64,000 bases of DNA, taken from Shinella yambaruensis. Lineage in GTDB: Bacteria > Pseudomonadota > Alphaproteobacteria > Rhizobiales > Rhizobiaceae. The stretch spans positions 284,248 through 348,247 of the forward strand of contig NZ_JALJCK010000001.1 in NCBI RefSeq assembly GCF_022899355.1. Direction: 5' to 3'. Shown here piece by piece: positions 28,741 to 37,245 of the stretch; the first letter of the stretch is position 1; every line of letters begins with the position of its first letter. Both the position numbers and the translations under genes were made by a program. A model generated the notes under the pieces. That model worked only from the letters and a program-made list of their open reading frames with translations. It had not been told where the DNA came from and ran no database searches.

Positions 28741-29895
28741 ATGGCTGAAAGCATTACCTATGTCCGCGACCGCTTCATCGACGCGGAAAAACCGCCGGCC
28801 TCCGACAGCTCGGTCATCGCCTGGCTCCACCGTAACCTGTTCGCCTCCGTCACCGACAGCGCGATGACGATCGTCGCCATCCTGGCGATCGTCTGGTACC
28901 TGCCGGCGGCGATCAACTGGCTGTTCGTCTCGGCCGTGTGGACCGGGGCGGACCGGACGGCCTGCCTCACCACCGATCAGGGCGGCCAGCTTCCCGCCGG
29001 CTGGAGCGGCGCCTGCTGGGCCTATGTGAACGACCGCTTCGTGCAGTTCATGTTCGGCTCCTACCCGCGCGGCGAGCTGTGGCGGCCGCTGCTCGTCGTC
29101 GTCATGTTCGTCGGCCTGCTCATCCCGTTCCTCATGCCGAAGGCGCCGCGCAAGGGGCTGAACGCGCTCCTGCTGCTCATCGTCTTCCCGATCGTCTCCT
29201 TCTTCCTGCTGCTCGGCGGCACGTTCGGCCTGCGCCATGTGGAGACCTCGCTGTGGGGCGGGCTGATGGTGACGCTCATCATCTCCTTCGTCGGCATCGT
29301 CGTGTCGCTGCCAGCCGGCATCCTGCTTGCGCTCGGCAGACGCTCGCAGATGCCGATCATGAAGACGGCCTGCATCGTCTTCATCGAACTGATCCGCGGC
29401 GTGCCGCTGATCACCGTTCTCTTCATGGCAAGCGTGCTCCTGCCGCTGTTCCTCGAGCCCGGCAACAACATCGACAAGTTCCTGCGCGCGCTGATCGGCG
29501 TGTCGATCTTCGCATCCGCCTATATGGCGGAGGTTATTCGCGGCGGTCTTCAAGCCATTCCGAAAGGACAATATGAAGCGGCCGACGCCCTTGGTCTAAA
29601 CTACTTCCACAAAATGACCTTCGTCGTGCTTCCGCAGGCCATCAAACTCGTGATCCCGGGCATCGTGAACACCTTCATCGGCATGTTCAAGGATACGTCC
29701 CTCGTCACGATCATTTCGATGTACGACCTGCTCGGCATCGTGAAGGCGAGTTTTGGGGATTCGGGCTGGATCACGCCGGTCACGCCGCTGACGGGCCTGA
29801 TCTTCGCCGGCTTCGTGTTCTGGATTTTCTGCTTCGGCATGTCGCGCTATTCGGCCTTCGTGGAACGCCGGCTCGACACGAGCCACACAAGATAA
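28741..29895 (+). CDS. aapM: General L-amino acid ABC transporter permease AapM
   Basis: 384 aa, partner permease of AapQ. The EAA loop [20 protein letters not shown] lies at about 279-298 and [19 protein letters not shown] marks the membrane core. A periplasmic insertion with a Cys pair ([10 protein letters not shown] and [12 protein letters not shown]) follows the first helix, as in other AapM/BztC proteins. Confidence 0.96.
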   Translation: MAESITYVRDRFIDAEKPPASDSSVIAWLHRNLFASVTDSAMTIVAILAIVWYLPAAINWLFVSAVWTGADRTACLTTDQGGQLPAGWSGACWAYVNDRFVQFMFGSYPRGELWRPLLVVVMFVGLLIPFLMPKAPRKGLNALLLLIVFPIVSFFLLLGGTFGLRHVETSLWGGLMVTLIISFVGIVVSLPAGILLALGRRSQMPIMKTACIVFIELIRGVPLITVLFMASVLLPLFLEPGNNIDKFLRALIGVSIFASAYMAEVIRGGLQAIPKGQYEAADALGLNYFHKMTFVVLPQAIKLVIPGIVNTFIGMFKDTSLVTIISMYDLLGIVKASFGDSGWITPVTPLTGLIFAGFVFWIFCFGMSRYSAFVERRLDTSHTR

Positions 29896-29914
29896 CTGAG
29901 AGGAACCAACAACA

Positions 29915-30691
29915 ATGGCAAACCAGGCCCAGGCGCAAAAGATGACGGTCTCCGCGACGGATGTCGCCGTCGAGATCGTCAACATGAACAAGTGGTACGG
30001 CGATTTCCACGTTCTGCGCGACATCAATCTCAAGGTCATGAAGGGCGAGCGCATCGTCATCGCCGGCCCGTCGGGCTCCGGCAAGTCGACGATGATCCGC
30101 TGCATCAACCGTCTCGAGGAGCACCAGAAGGGCAGGATCGTCGTCGACGGCATCGAGCTGACCAATGACCTGAAGAAGATCGACGAGGTGCGCCGCGAGG
30201 TCGGCATGGTGTTCCAGCACTTCAACCTCTTCCCCCATCTGACCATCCTGGAAAACTGCACGCTCGCCCCGATCTGGGTGCGCAAGATGCCGAAGAAGGA
30301 CGCCGAGGAAGTGGCGATGCACTATTTGAAGCGCGTCAAGATCCCGGAACAGGCGAACAAGTATCCGGGCCAGCTCTCCGGCGGCCAGCAGCAGCGCGTG
30401 GCGATCGCCCGTTCGCTCTGCATGAAGCCGAAGATCATGCTGTTCGACGAGCCGACCTCGGCGCTCGACCCGGAAATGGTGAAGGAAGTGCTCGACACCA
30501 TGGTCTCGCTCGCCGAGGAAGGCATGACCATGCTGTGCGTGACGCACGAAATGGGCTTCGCCCGCCAGGTCGCCAACCGCGTCATCTTCATGGACCAGGG
30601 GCAGATCGTCGAGCAGAACTCGCCGGCCGAGTTCTTCGACAACCCGCAGCACGAGCGCACAAAGCTCTTCCTCAGCCAGATCCTGCACTAG
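29915..30691 (+). CDS. aapP: General L-amino acid ABC transporter ATP-binding protein AapP
   Basis: 258 aa ABC ATPase. Walker [10 protein letters not shown] (about 50-58), Q-loop [10 protein letters not shown], signature [15 protein letters not shown] and Walker [13 protein letters not shown] are complete, with the H-loop in CVTHEMGFA. Nearly identical in pattern to glutamine-type GlnQ ATPases. AGAGG precedes the ATG by about 10 bases. It is the last gene of aapJQMP and is followed by a strong terminator. Confidence 0.97.
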   Translation: MANQAQAQKMTVSATDVAVEIVNMNKWYGDFHVLRDINLKVMKGERIVIAGPSGSGKSTMIRCINRLEEHQKGRIVVDGIELTNDLKKIDEVRREVGMVFQHFNLFPHLTILENCTLAPIWVRKMPKKDAEEVAMHYLKRVKIPEQANKYPGQLSGGQQQRVAIARSLCMKPKIMLFDEPTSALDPEMVKEVLDTMVSLAEEGMTMLCVTHEMGFARQVANRVIFMDQGQIVEQNSPAEFFDNPQHERTKLFLSQILH

Positions 30692-30711
30692 GATCTGCCG
30701 AAGCACGAGCC

Positions 30712-30746
30712 AAGGCCGGGGCATCTCACGATGCCCCGGCCTTTTT
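30712..30746 (+). terminator. aap operon terminator
   Basis: A perfect 13-bp stem (AAGGCCGGGGCAT and its complement) with a 6-base loop followed directly by TTTTT, 20 bases after the aapP stop. A textbook rho-independent terminator. Confidence 0.93.
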
Positions 30747-30954
30747 GCGTCGCCGGGCCGCCTCGGCCCGGGCTCCGTAAACCCTTGCCTTGATGGAAGC
30801 CCGGCCCTTGCGGAAGACGCCAGCCTTCGTCCATAGTCGGCGTTCCGGGATCCCATGCCGACCGCGGCATATCGGCAGGCGTGCCCCGGGAAAGGCGACG
30901 GGAACCTCCGGCAGATGGTGGACCGGTCCCGTTACCCGTTGAGGGAGCCAGGCC

Positions 30955-31824
30955 ATGGCAAAGGTGAAGGTCGGACTTTTCCACAGCATCGACATGCGGG
31001 CCATCACTCTGAGCGGCCTTTTCGAAGGGCTCGTGCGGTCCTCCACCAGCACGCGCTTCGAAGTGGATTATGGCGGCGGCAACGCGACCCTGTTTCGCGG
31101 CCGCGGGCTGCATTATGATGCCAGCGACTATCCCATCGGCGGGACGTTCACGGACTACAACCTCTTTTTCGCAGGTAGACTCGGCCTGTCCCTTGAGGGC
31201 GCCGCGTTTTCGGCGACCGCGGTGATCGACGCGGCAAGAACCAAAGGAAAGGCGGACGACTGGAAAGTCCTGGAAACGGCGCTGAGAGGCAACGACGTCA
31301 TCACCGGCGGATATGGCCCCGATCGCCTCTATGGCTTTGCCGGCCATGACAGGATGGTTGGCGGCGGCCTCGACGACCGGCTTGCGGGCGGCAGCGGGAA
31401 CGACAGCATAAGGGGCTGCCTCGGCAGGGACTGGCTCTACGGGGAGGACGGCAACGACCGCCTGCAAGGCGGCCCCGATGCGGACAGGCTTCATGGCGGC
31501 GCGGGGGCCGACACCTTCGTCTTCCGGTCCCTCCACGATTCGACCGTCGCCAGGAGCGGGCGCGACACGATCCGCGACTTCAGCCGGAAGGAAGGGGACC
31601 GGATCGACCTGAAGGGCATCGACGCCGACAAGACGGTCAAGGGCGACCAGGCCTTCGACTTCATCGGCACGGAGAAATTCCACGGCAAGGCCGGTGAGCT
31701 GCGCTACGCGACAAAAAGCGGCGACACGATCCTCCAGGGCGACGTGGACGGCGACGGCACGGCGGATTTTTCGATCCTGCTGGATGCGACCGAGCATCTG
31801 AAGGCGAGCGACTTCCTTCTGTGA
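30955..31824 (+). CDS. RTX nonapeptide-repeat calcium-binding protein
   Basis: 289 aa. Residues 112-187 contain RTX-type repeats of the form GGxGxDxLx, such as GGSGNDSI, GEDGNDRLQGG and GGAGADTFVF. They are followed by a region resembling the C-terminal domain of M10 serralysins (DTIRDFSRKEGDRIDL to the DFSILLDATEHLKASDFLL-like end). The last residues DFLL with a preceding acidic/hydrophobic stretch are of the type read by type I secretion systems. The N-terminal 110 residues have no protease HExxH motif and I do not recognise them. No T1SS gene is in the window. AGGGAG precedes the ATG. Confidence 0.82.
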   Translation: MAKVKVGLFHSIDMRAITLSGLFEGLVRSSTSTRFEVDYGGGNATLFRGRGLHYDASDYPIGGTFTDYNLFFAGRLGLSLEGAAFSATAVIDAARTKGKADDWKVLETALRGNDVITGGYGPDRLYGFAGHDRMVGGGLDDRLAGGSGNDSIRGCLGRDWLYGEDGNDRLQGGPDADRLHGGAGADTFVFRSLHDSTVARSGRDTIRDFSRKEGDRIDLKGIDADKTVKGDQAFDFIGTEKFHGKAGELRYATKSGDTILQGDVDGDGTADFSILLDATEHLKASDFLL

Positions 31825-31913
31825 AGCTTCGCGCCGACCGGGCCGAGCAGTCCACGTTCGGAACAGACGGAAAGAGCGTTTTACGGGGAAGAGCGGAAAT
31901 ATTCCGGAAGGAC

Positions 31914-31990
31914 TGGCGACCCCTGCAGGGCTCGAACCTGCGACATTCTGCTTAGAAGGCAGATGCTCTATCCAGCTGAGCTAAGGGGCC
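31914..31990 (-). tRNA. tRNA-Arg (anticodon TCT)
   Basis: 77 nt including encoded CCA. Acceptor GGCCCCT pairs with AGGGGTC, D-arm AGCTCAGCTGGATAGAGC, anticodon stem TCTGC with loop CTTCTAA, and T-arm GCAGGTTCGAGCCCTGC. The anticodon reads UCU, decoding AGA/AGG. Confidence 0.97.
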
Positions 31991-32014
31991 GGGGCTGGCA
32001 GGGCCAGCGAAACC

Positions 32015-32320
32015 TCAATGGGTCCAGGGCTGCATGCGGTTGAAACGGAAGTTGTCCGGATAGGCAACGCGCTTGCGGGTCGCTTCCTTGGGTTCGATCA
32101 CGCGGTAGTCGATGCCCTTGCGCGTCGCGTAGGCGATGGCCTCCTCGCGGGTCTCGAATGTCAGCTTGACCTGCTGGTACATGTCGCCGGAGCTCGTATA
32201 GCCCATGATCGGGTCGATCGTCCGCGGCTTCTCGGCATCGAACTCAAGGACCCAGAGATGGGTCTTGGCCTTGCCCGATTGCATGGCGGTCTTGGCGGGA
32301 CGATAGATCTTCGCGGTCAT
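32015..32320 (-). CDS. ETC complex I subunit conserved region protein (NDUFS4-like)
   Basis: 101 aa. Matches PF04800, the family of the mitochondrial 18-kDa subunit NDUFS4: THLWVLEFD near residue 21, MGYTSSGDMYQQVKLTFETR, EEAIAYATRKGIDYRV and the end YPDNFRFNRMQPWTH. In alphaproteobacteria the protein is an accessory subunit of NADH:quinone oxidoreductase. ATG 32320 is chosen because it opens the conserved MTAKIYRPAKTAMQSGKA start. It is flanked by two tRNA genes and is probably monocistronic. Confidence 0.93.
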   Translation of the reverse strand: MTAKIYRPAKTAMQSGKAKTHLWVLEFDAEKPRTIDPIMGYTSSGDMYQQVKLTFETREEAIAYATRKGIDYRVIEPKEATRKRVAYPDNFRFNRMQPWTH

Positions 32321-32450
32321 CGAAGCGGCTCCAGAATTCTCGCATAAAGGCGCGCCGTTCCGCCGGCGCGCGTCCGAGAATGCATAACCCGGATTCCGTA
32401 AAGGGGGAATGACCGGACGCGCATTTGGCATCGAAACGCCCGCCGGACGT

Positions 32451-32526
<76 letters not shown>

Positions 32527-32617
32527 TCCGTCCCGGCGATGGGGAGATACACGCATCCGCCCGCTGCCGCAACAGGAAATGGGTGTTTTCAAGCGCTTGT
32601 CGCAGGAAATGGCCGGG

Positions 32618-33115
32618 CTATTTCGCCTTGCGCAGGGAATCCATCAGCTCGTTCTCGACGCGGTTGCCGGCCCGGATGCCGAGGCGCCGCACGGTGCCGC
32701 CGTTCAGCTCCAGCACGTAGTCGATCGGCCCCTGCGAATCGATGATCGATTCGGAATGCGGCTCGGCATTCTCCTTGATCGCGCGCACCTTGCCGTCCCT
32801 GGCGATGAACAGCATGTCGAGCGGCAGATAGGTGTTCTTCATCCACATGAAGACCTGCCGCGTCTCGCCGAAGGCGAAGAGCATGCCGTGGTCCGGCGCC
32901 ATCTCGCGGCGGTGCATCAGCCCCTGCTCGCGCTGGCGCGGCGTGATGGCGAGCTCCACGGTGAAGGCGTGGCGCTTGCCGTCCCTGGTGATGATCGTCA
33001 GCGGCTGGGTGTCGAACGTTTCCGCCGCGAAGGCGGCAAGGGAAAGACAGAGGAAGAGCGCCAGGACGGCGCTCGCAAGGCGCGCGAAACCGGCCGTCCG
33101 CGCGAAAAGGCCCAT
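32618..33115 (-). CDS. DUF192 family exported protein
   Basis: 165 aa with an N-terminal signal peptide (about 1-31, ending AAFAAET). DUF192 (PF02643) core: ITPRQREQGLMHRREMAPDHGM, VFMWMKNTYLPLDMLFI and the end LELNGGTVRRLGIRAG. Function is unknown; family members are small periplasmic beta-barrel-like proteins. Its ATG overlaps the stop of the cold-shock gene by one base (TGATG), so the two are translationally coupled, an arrangement common in alphaproteobacteria. Confidence 0.92.
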   Translation of the reverse strand: MGLFARTAGFARLASAVLALFLCLSLAAFAAETFDTQPLTIITRDGKRHAFTVELAITPRQREQGLMHRREMAPDHGMLFAFGETRQVFMWMKNTYLPLDMLFIARDGKVRAIKENAEPHSESIIDSQGPIDYVLELNGGTVRRLGIRAGNRVENELMDSLRKAK

Positions 33116-33693
33116 CAGTGGGCCCTGTTGCCGGGAACCGGCATGTCCGGATGGATCTCCGCCGCCATCAGGCCCTTCTCGCCGTCGCCGAAGCGCACGA
33201 GCACGACCTGGCCGGGGCGCAGCTCCGTCAGGCCGAAGCGGCGCAACGTCTCCATATGGATGAAGATGTCCTCCGTGCCCTCGCCGCGCGTCAGGAAACC
33301 GAAACCCTTGGTGCGGTTGAACCACTTGACCAGCACGCGCTCCAGCCCGCTCGACGGGGTGACCTGCACATGGGTCTTGACGGGCGGCATATGCGAGGGA
33401 TGCACGGCCGTCGTCTGGTCCATGGAAAGGATGCGGAAGGCCTGGTAGCCGCGATCGCGCTTCTGGATCAGCGCCACGACGCGCGTGCCCTCCAGAACCG
33501 TCTGGTAGCCGTCGCGCCGCAGGCAGGTGACGTGCAGGAGCACATCCTGCATGCCGTTGTCCGGCACGATGAAGCCGAACCCCTTGGCTACGTCGAACCA
33601 CTTGATGACCCCGGTGATCTCGACGAGATCGACGGCGTCATTGCTCTGGTCATCACGGTTCGTGATTTCCTTTGAAGACACCCTGTCCGCCAT
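33115..33693 (-). CDS. Double cold-shock-domain protein
   Basis: 192 aa with two CSDs: the first at about 26-92 with the RNP1 motif KGFGFIV, the second at about 118-185 with KGFGFLT. Both second RNP motifs (VLLHV and IFIHM) are present. The linker of about 25 residues is His/Pro-rich. Alphaproteobacterial two-domain CSPs bind single-stranded nucleic acids and act as RNA chaperones in cold or stationary phase. The upstream 33694-33760 stretch carries its leader; the gene is divergent from gloA. Confidence 0.93.
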   Translation of the reverse strand: MADRVSSKEITNRDDQSNDAVDLVEITGVIKWFDVAKGFGFIVPDNGMQDVLLHVTCLRRDGYQTVLEGTRVVALIQKRDRGYQAFRILSMDQTTAVHPSHMPPVKTHVQVTPSSGLERVLVKWFNRTKGFGFLTRGEGTEDIFIHMETLRRFGLTELRPGQVVLVRFGDGEKGLMAAEIHPDMPVPGNRAH

Positions 33694-33888
33694 GATCTGC
33701 CAGCCCCTCGTTTACGCGTCACATGAGTTACGGTTAACTGATTCTTGATAACCAGAATAACATTGTCCCGATGCGAATGCGCAAGTCCCTTTGAAAGTTT
33801 TGCCGGTCCCTTTGATAGGCCGCAAGGCTTGCCTCAGGCTGACAAAACCCTACTCTTCCGGACGATTCCACATTCAAAGGATATTCCA

Positions 33889-34329
33889 ATGCGTTATCTC
33901 CATACGATGGTCCGCGTCAAAGACGTCGACCAGTCCCTGCATTTCTATTCGACGCTGTTCGGCCTTGAGGAGGTGCGCCGCCACGAGAACGAAAAAGGCC
34001 GCTTCACGCTGATCTTCCTCGCCGCGCCGGAGGATGCCGAGTCCGCGCGGGCGAACGCCGCCCCCTGCCTCGAGCTCACCTACAACTGGGACAGCGAAGA
34101 CTATACCGGCGGGCGCAATTTCGGCCACCTCGCCTACGAGGTCGACGACATCTATGCCATCTGCCAGAAGCTGATGGACAATGGCGTGACGATCAACCGC
34201 CCGCCGCGCGACGGCCACATGGCCTTCGTGCGCTCGCCGGACGGCATTTCCATCGAGATCCTGCAGAAGGGCGACAGCCTGCCGCCGGCCGAGCCCTGGG
34301 CCTCCATGGGCAATACCGGCGCCTGGTAG
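33889..34329 (+). CDS. gloA: Lactoylglutathione lyase (glyoxalase I)
   Basis: 146 aa metalloenzyme converting the methylglyoxal-glutathione hemithioacetal to S-lactoylglutathione. Metal ligands of the glyoxalase fold are visible: His5 in MRYLHTMVRV, Glu in LELTYNW, His in FGHLAYEVDD and Glu in GISIEILQ. The combination GRNFGHLA with the short length indicates the Ni-type bacterial enzyme. ATG 33889 matches the family start. Confidence 0.95.
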   Translation: MRYLHTMVRVKDVDQSLHFYSTLFGLEEVRRHENEKGRFTLIFLAAPEDAESARANAAPCLELTYNWDSEDYTGGRNFGHLAYEVDDIYAICQKLMDNGVTINRPPRDGHMAFVRSPDGISIEILQKGDSLPPAEPWASMGNTGAW

Positions 34330-34337
34330 CCCTTGCG

Positions 34338-34367
34338 GGACGCAAGCCCCGGGCAAAGCTTGCGTCC
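34338..34367 (+). terminator. Candidate gloA terminator
   Basis: 9-bp stem GGACGCAAG/CTTGCGTCC with a 12-base loop, 9 bases after the gloA stop; followed by TATAC, without a clear U-run. The rest of the gap to 34658 shows no gene. Confidence 0.45.
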
Positions 34368-34658
34368 TATACATCCGTGCAACGATCATCGTTTCGCCGT
34401 ATTTGGCCGGATACCTCTTGCCCATCCGGTCGATCGCCAGCGAGAGGGCGTCTTGGCCGATTCGGGCCGGATCGCCTCCCGTTCTGCGTTTCACGGCTTT
34501 ACGCGCTTCGGCCTTTACACCACCGACCGAAACGCTAACATCGCAGCAACCGCAGCTTGGCCCTTCGGCTTTTCTCGATTGCGGTTGCGACTGTTTGAAG
34601 AAATGGCCCGACCGGCAGCAAGACCGGGGGCGCGAACGTCGAAAGCGGGGGAAAGCCT
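34368..34658. other. Gene-free stretch upstream of the M15-type lipoprotein gene
   Basis: About 290 bases of lower local G+C than the flanking genes. I see no ORF with database-like features and no repeat of the families found elsewhere in the window. It probably carries the promoter of the downstream gene. Confidence 0.4.
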
Positions 34659-36005
34659 TTGCAGGACATGCAGGGAAAGTGGCCAGGCCTGAAGGCGCTG
34701 CGGTATGGATTGCTGCTGGCTGTTTCGGTTGCCACGCTCTCGGGCTGCGTTTCCGCAGTCTCAACGGATATGCGCGCGGACGGCAGGGCCGCGCAGGAAA
34801 GCGAAGACACGCTCGCCGAAGGCAGCACGGACGAGACCACCACGCCCGTGGTGAGCGCGGGGGCTGCCGGCGGAACGGCCGGGGAGCCCTCCGTCACCGC
34901 CGATGCCGCTTCGGCGGCCGTGGCGGACCGGCAGGTCGCGGATGACGCTGCCGCCGAGCGGTCCGGCCTCGTCATGCAGCCGACGACGCTGAATGCCGGC
35001 AGGGCCAGCATCTACGGCACTGGCGGCCAGGCGGTCGCGACCGGCAATGCCTATGCCACGCAGACAGCGGGCGCCAATGCCTCCGTCAACAGCCTCTATG
35101 CCGGCACCGGCGCGGCGCAGACGGCGGACCAGGCCGGCCGCCTGCCGGTCGAGGACATGCCGCCGGTCGGATCGACCGGCCAGCAGCCGCTCGCCGTGCC
35201 CGGCGACGAACAGGCGGAGATCACGCTGCCGGAAAATGGGCCGATCCCCAAGACCGCGCGAACGGCCCTCACCGCGGAAGCCGCCACCGGCAATGCGGCG
35301 GACCTTGTCCTTGCGACACCGGCGGACGATGGCGCGGCGGCAGTGCTGCCCGGCACCACCGGCCAGGCGAGCGCGACCGACATCAAGAAAGACGAGCCGC
35401 GAAAGACCATGACGCTCGCCTCGCTCTTCGCCAACAAGCGCGAGGCAAGGCAGCAGTTCGACGGCAACCGTTTTGCCGAAGGGCCGCGCCGCGTGCTCAA
35501 CCGGGAAAGCGCGAGCGCCACCCGCAAGGCTTCGCTCGGCACGCTGCCCGGCGTATCGATGGCCAGCTCCATGTTCTCGACGGACCATTCGGAGGCCGAC
35601 GAAGTCGAGGACGACGGCCCGCAGTTCAAGGAAGTCGCATCGCTCGCCGGCCTTGCCCGCCTCGCGCCGAACGGCCTGTGGCTGCAGACGGAGAAGGTGC
35701 GCACCGGCTGTTTCAAGCCGGAACTGCTGCAGGTGCTGAAGACGATCGAGAAGCACTACGACAAGCCGATCATCGTCACCTCGGGCCTGCGCGACATCAA
35801 GGTCAACCGCGCGAAGCAATCGCTGCACACGCGCTGCGCGGCGGCGGACATCCAGATTTCCGGTGTCAGCAAGTGGGAGCTTGCCGAATATCTGCGCTCC
35901 ATGCCGGGCCGCGGCGGCGTCGGCACCTATTGCCACACCGAATCCGTGCATATCGACATCGGCCCGGAGCGCGACTGGAACTGGCGCTGCCGGCGGCGCA
36001 AGTAG
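34659..36005 (+). CDS. Lipoprotein with C-terminal peptidase M15-type (D-Ala-D-Ala carboxypeptidase-like) domain
   Basis: 448 aa. Signal-peptide II with lipobox LSGC near residue 30, so likely a lipoprotein. A low-complexity Ala/Thr/Gly-rich region covers about 40-310, and the C-terminal 130 residues form a Peptidase_M15_3-type domain with SLHTRCAAADIQI (zinc His and Asp) and CHTESVHIDIGP (second His). M15 domains bind or cleave peptidoglycan peptides. The start is TTG at 34659 (GGGGGA 7 bases upstream) or ATG 34668. The linker suggests a reach across the periplasm. Confidence 0.86.
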   Translation: MQDMQGKWPGLKALRYGLLLAVSVATLSGCVSAVSTDMRADGRAAQESEDTLAEGSTDETTTPVVSAGAAGGTAGEPSVTADAASAAVADRQVADDAAAERSGLVMQPTTLNAGRASIYGTGGQAVATGNAYATQTAGANASVNSLYAGTGAAQTADQAGRLPVEDMPPVGSTGQQPLAVPGDEQAEITLPENGPIPKTARTALTAEAATGNAADLVLATPADDGAAAVLPGTTGQASATDIKKDEPRKTMTLASLFANKREARQQFDGNRFAEGPRRVLNRESASATRKASLGTLPGVSMASSMFSTDHSEADEVEDDGPQFKEVASLAGLARLAPNGLWLQTEKVRTGCFKPELLQVLKTIEKHYDKPIIVTSGLRDIKVNRAKQSLHTRCAAADIQISGVSKWELAEYLRSMPGRGGVGTYCHTESVHIDIGPERDWNWRCRRRK

Positions 36006-36044
36006 GCAGCGCCCTAACCCTCTGTGATCGATGCCTTTTCGCAC

Positions 36045-36080
36045 GAAGAGCCGCCCCTGGGCGGCTCTTCATTTTTTTGT
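36045..36080 (+). terminator. Terminator of the M15-type lipoprotein gene
   Basis: 11-bp stem GAAGAGCCGCC/GGCGGCTCTTC with a CCTG loop followed by ATTTTTTTG. Strong rho-independent terminator 40 bases after the stop; directly downstream begins the promoter of the first tRNA-Glu. Confidence 0.93.
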
Positions 36081-36099
36081 CACAACGGCTTTTTCCGGC

Positions 36100-36128
36100 T
36101 TGCGGAAGCGCAGGCGCCCTTCTATAAG
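36100..36128 (+). promoter_or_regulatory. Promoter of tRNA-Glu copy 1
   Basis: TTGCGG (36100-36105), 17-base spacer, TATAAG (36123-36128), then the conserved leader ACGCCCACCGCAC running into the tRNA. Same architecture in copies 2 and 3. Confidence 0.75.
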
Positions 36129-36141
36129 ACGCCCACCGCAC

Positions 36142-36216
36142 GCGCCCTTCGTCTATCGGTTAGGACGTCAGATTTTCATTCTGAAAAGAGGGGTTCGACT
36201 CCCCTAGGGCGTGCCA
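36142..36216 (+). tRNA. tRNA-Glu (anticodon TTC), copy 1
   Basis: 75 nt with encoded CCA. Acceptor GCGCCCT pairs with AGGGCGT, anticodon stem CAGAT.. with loop TTTTCATT region giving anticodon UUC, and T-arm AGGGGTTCGACTCCCCT. Identical to copies 2 and 3, including the 12-base 5' leader. Confidence 0.96.
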
Positions 36217-36670
36217 CCCCTCCCCGACAATCTGTATCACAAAGCGACCAGCCCTCCGTCTCGGAACGAAGCATGGGCGAGAACGTTTACCATTCACGGC
36301 TGCAGTCTTACGCGGCCGGGCGAGAGGCCCCGTCGAGCTTGGCCCAGCGCTCCGGGGTCTCGAACCGCCCAAGTCGCGCCGCCCGCCCGGCCCAGCATGC
36401 CGGACGAGCGGCTGCGTGTTGCCGACAGGGGCAACGAGGCTGAGCCAGCGGGCGCCCGCCGGGAGGGTCGAACGGCGGCGCCTCAGGTCCTCAGCACGGC
36501 ATATATGGGAAGGCGTCCGCCGGATTACCAGTCGTCAATCCGGGACGGCGGGGCAGCGCATTGGCGGGGCCGTCTGCTCTCGGCCGGGCCAGCCGGCAAC
36601 GGGAACACCGAGGGGCCTATTCCCTTCTCCTCCACCTGTGAAAAAGTTGGCGCCCGCATGATTTTCCGTC
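36217..36670. other. Gene-free spacer between tRNA-Glu copies 1 and 2
   Basis: 454 bases. An open frame at 36211-36696 covers it, but the translation has no family resemblance, begins inside the tRNA trailer and lacks a ribosome site, so I do not call it. The centre is rich in GC palindromes (for example CGGGCGCCCG at about 36447) but I recognise no RNA family. Confidence 0.5.
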
Positions 36671-36699
36671 TTGCGAATCCGTCCGGTGCCGACTAGATA
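36671..36699 (+). promoter_or_regulatory. Promoter of tRNA-Glu copy 2
   Basis: TTGCGA (36671-36676), 17-base spacer, TAGATA (36694-36699), then ACGCCCACCGCAC. Confidence 0.72.
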
Positions 36700-36712
36700 A
36701 CGCCCACCGCAC

Positions 36713-36787
36713 GCGCCCTTCGTCTATCGGTTAGGACGTCAGATTTTCATTCTGAAAAGAGGGGTTCGACTCCCCTAGGGCGTGCCA
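36713..36787 (+). tRNA. tRNA-Glu (anticodon TTC), copy 2
   Basis: 75 nt, identical to copy 1 base for base, with encoded CCA and the same leader. Sequence identity stops within a few bases after the CCA. Confidence 0.96.
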
Positions 36788-36954
36788 CTTTCTCCTGTCC
36801 TCTGTCGTTCGAAGCGCCTGGCGTGATCCCGCCCGGATGCGACCCGCCATTTTGCCGCGCCTCCCGCTATCCCCGTTCCATGCGGCCATGCGGCTTGCCA
36901 GCCGAGGGAACGCCGATTATCTTGCGCGCACTGAAATAAGCAGGAAAATCAAGC

Positions 36955-37245
36955 ATGTCGATAGCCCGAAACCTCGTCTTCTCCGCCCTTGTCGCATGCG
37001 CCGTCGGTGGTGGCATGATGGCTTACGACACATGGACCGGCGCCGAATGGGAGGTGTCGCCGGACCAGATCGCCGCAGCCCGGGCGGAAGGCAAGGCGGG
37101 GCTCGAATCGTCGCCCGGAACCGTCACGGTCCTGCCCATCCGCAGCGAAACGGCCGATATCCTGCCGTTCAAATGGGCGCTCTACGGCCTTGCGGCCGGC
37201 ATTGTCGCGTTCATCGGGCTTCGCAAGAAGAAGGCCGCCGCGTGA
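36955..37245 (+). CDS. Small membrane protein of unknown function
   Basis: 96 aa. One hydrophobic segment near the N-terminus (LVFSALVACAVGGGMMAYDTW), a polar middle of about 50 residues, and a second helix near the C-terminus (WALYGLAAGIVAFIGL) followed by RKKKAAA. I do not recognise a family. The coding pattern (GC-rich third positions) and an upstream weakly purine-rich region support a real gene. Its stop overlaps the GTG of the next gene by 4 bases (GTGA), so the two form a unit lying between tRNA-Glu copies 2 and 3. Confidence 0.7.
   Translation: MSIARNLVFSALVACAVGGGMMAYDTWTGAEWEVSPDQIAAARAEGKAGLESSPGTVTVLPIRSETADILPFKWALYGLAAGIVAFIGLRKKKAAA

Noticed and set aside
36211..36696. 161-codon open frame between tRNA-Glu copies 1 and 2
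   Set aside because: It begins in the tRNA trailer, has no ribosome site, and its composition (Arg/Pro/Ala/Gly) is that of random GC-rich DNA.
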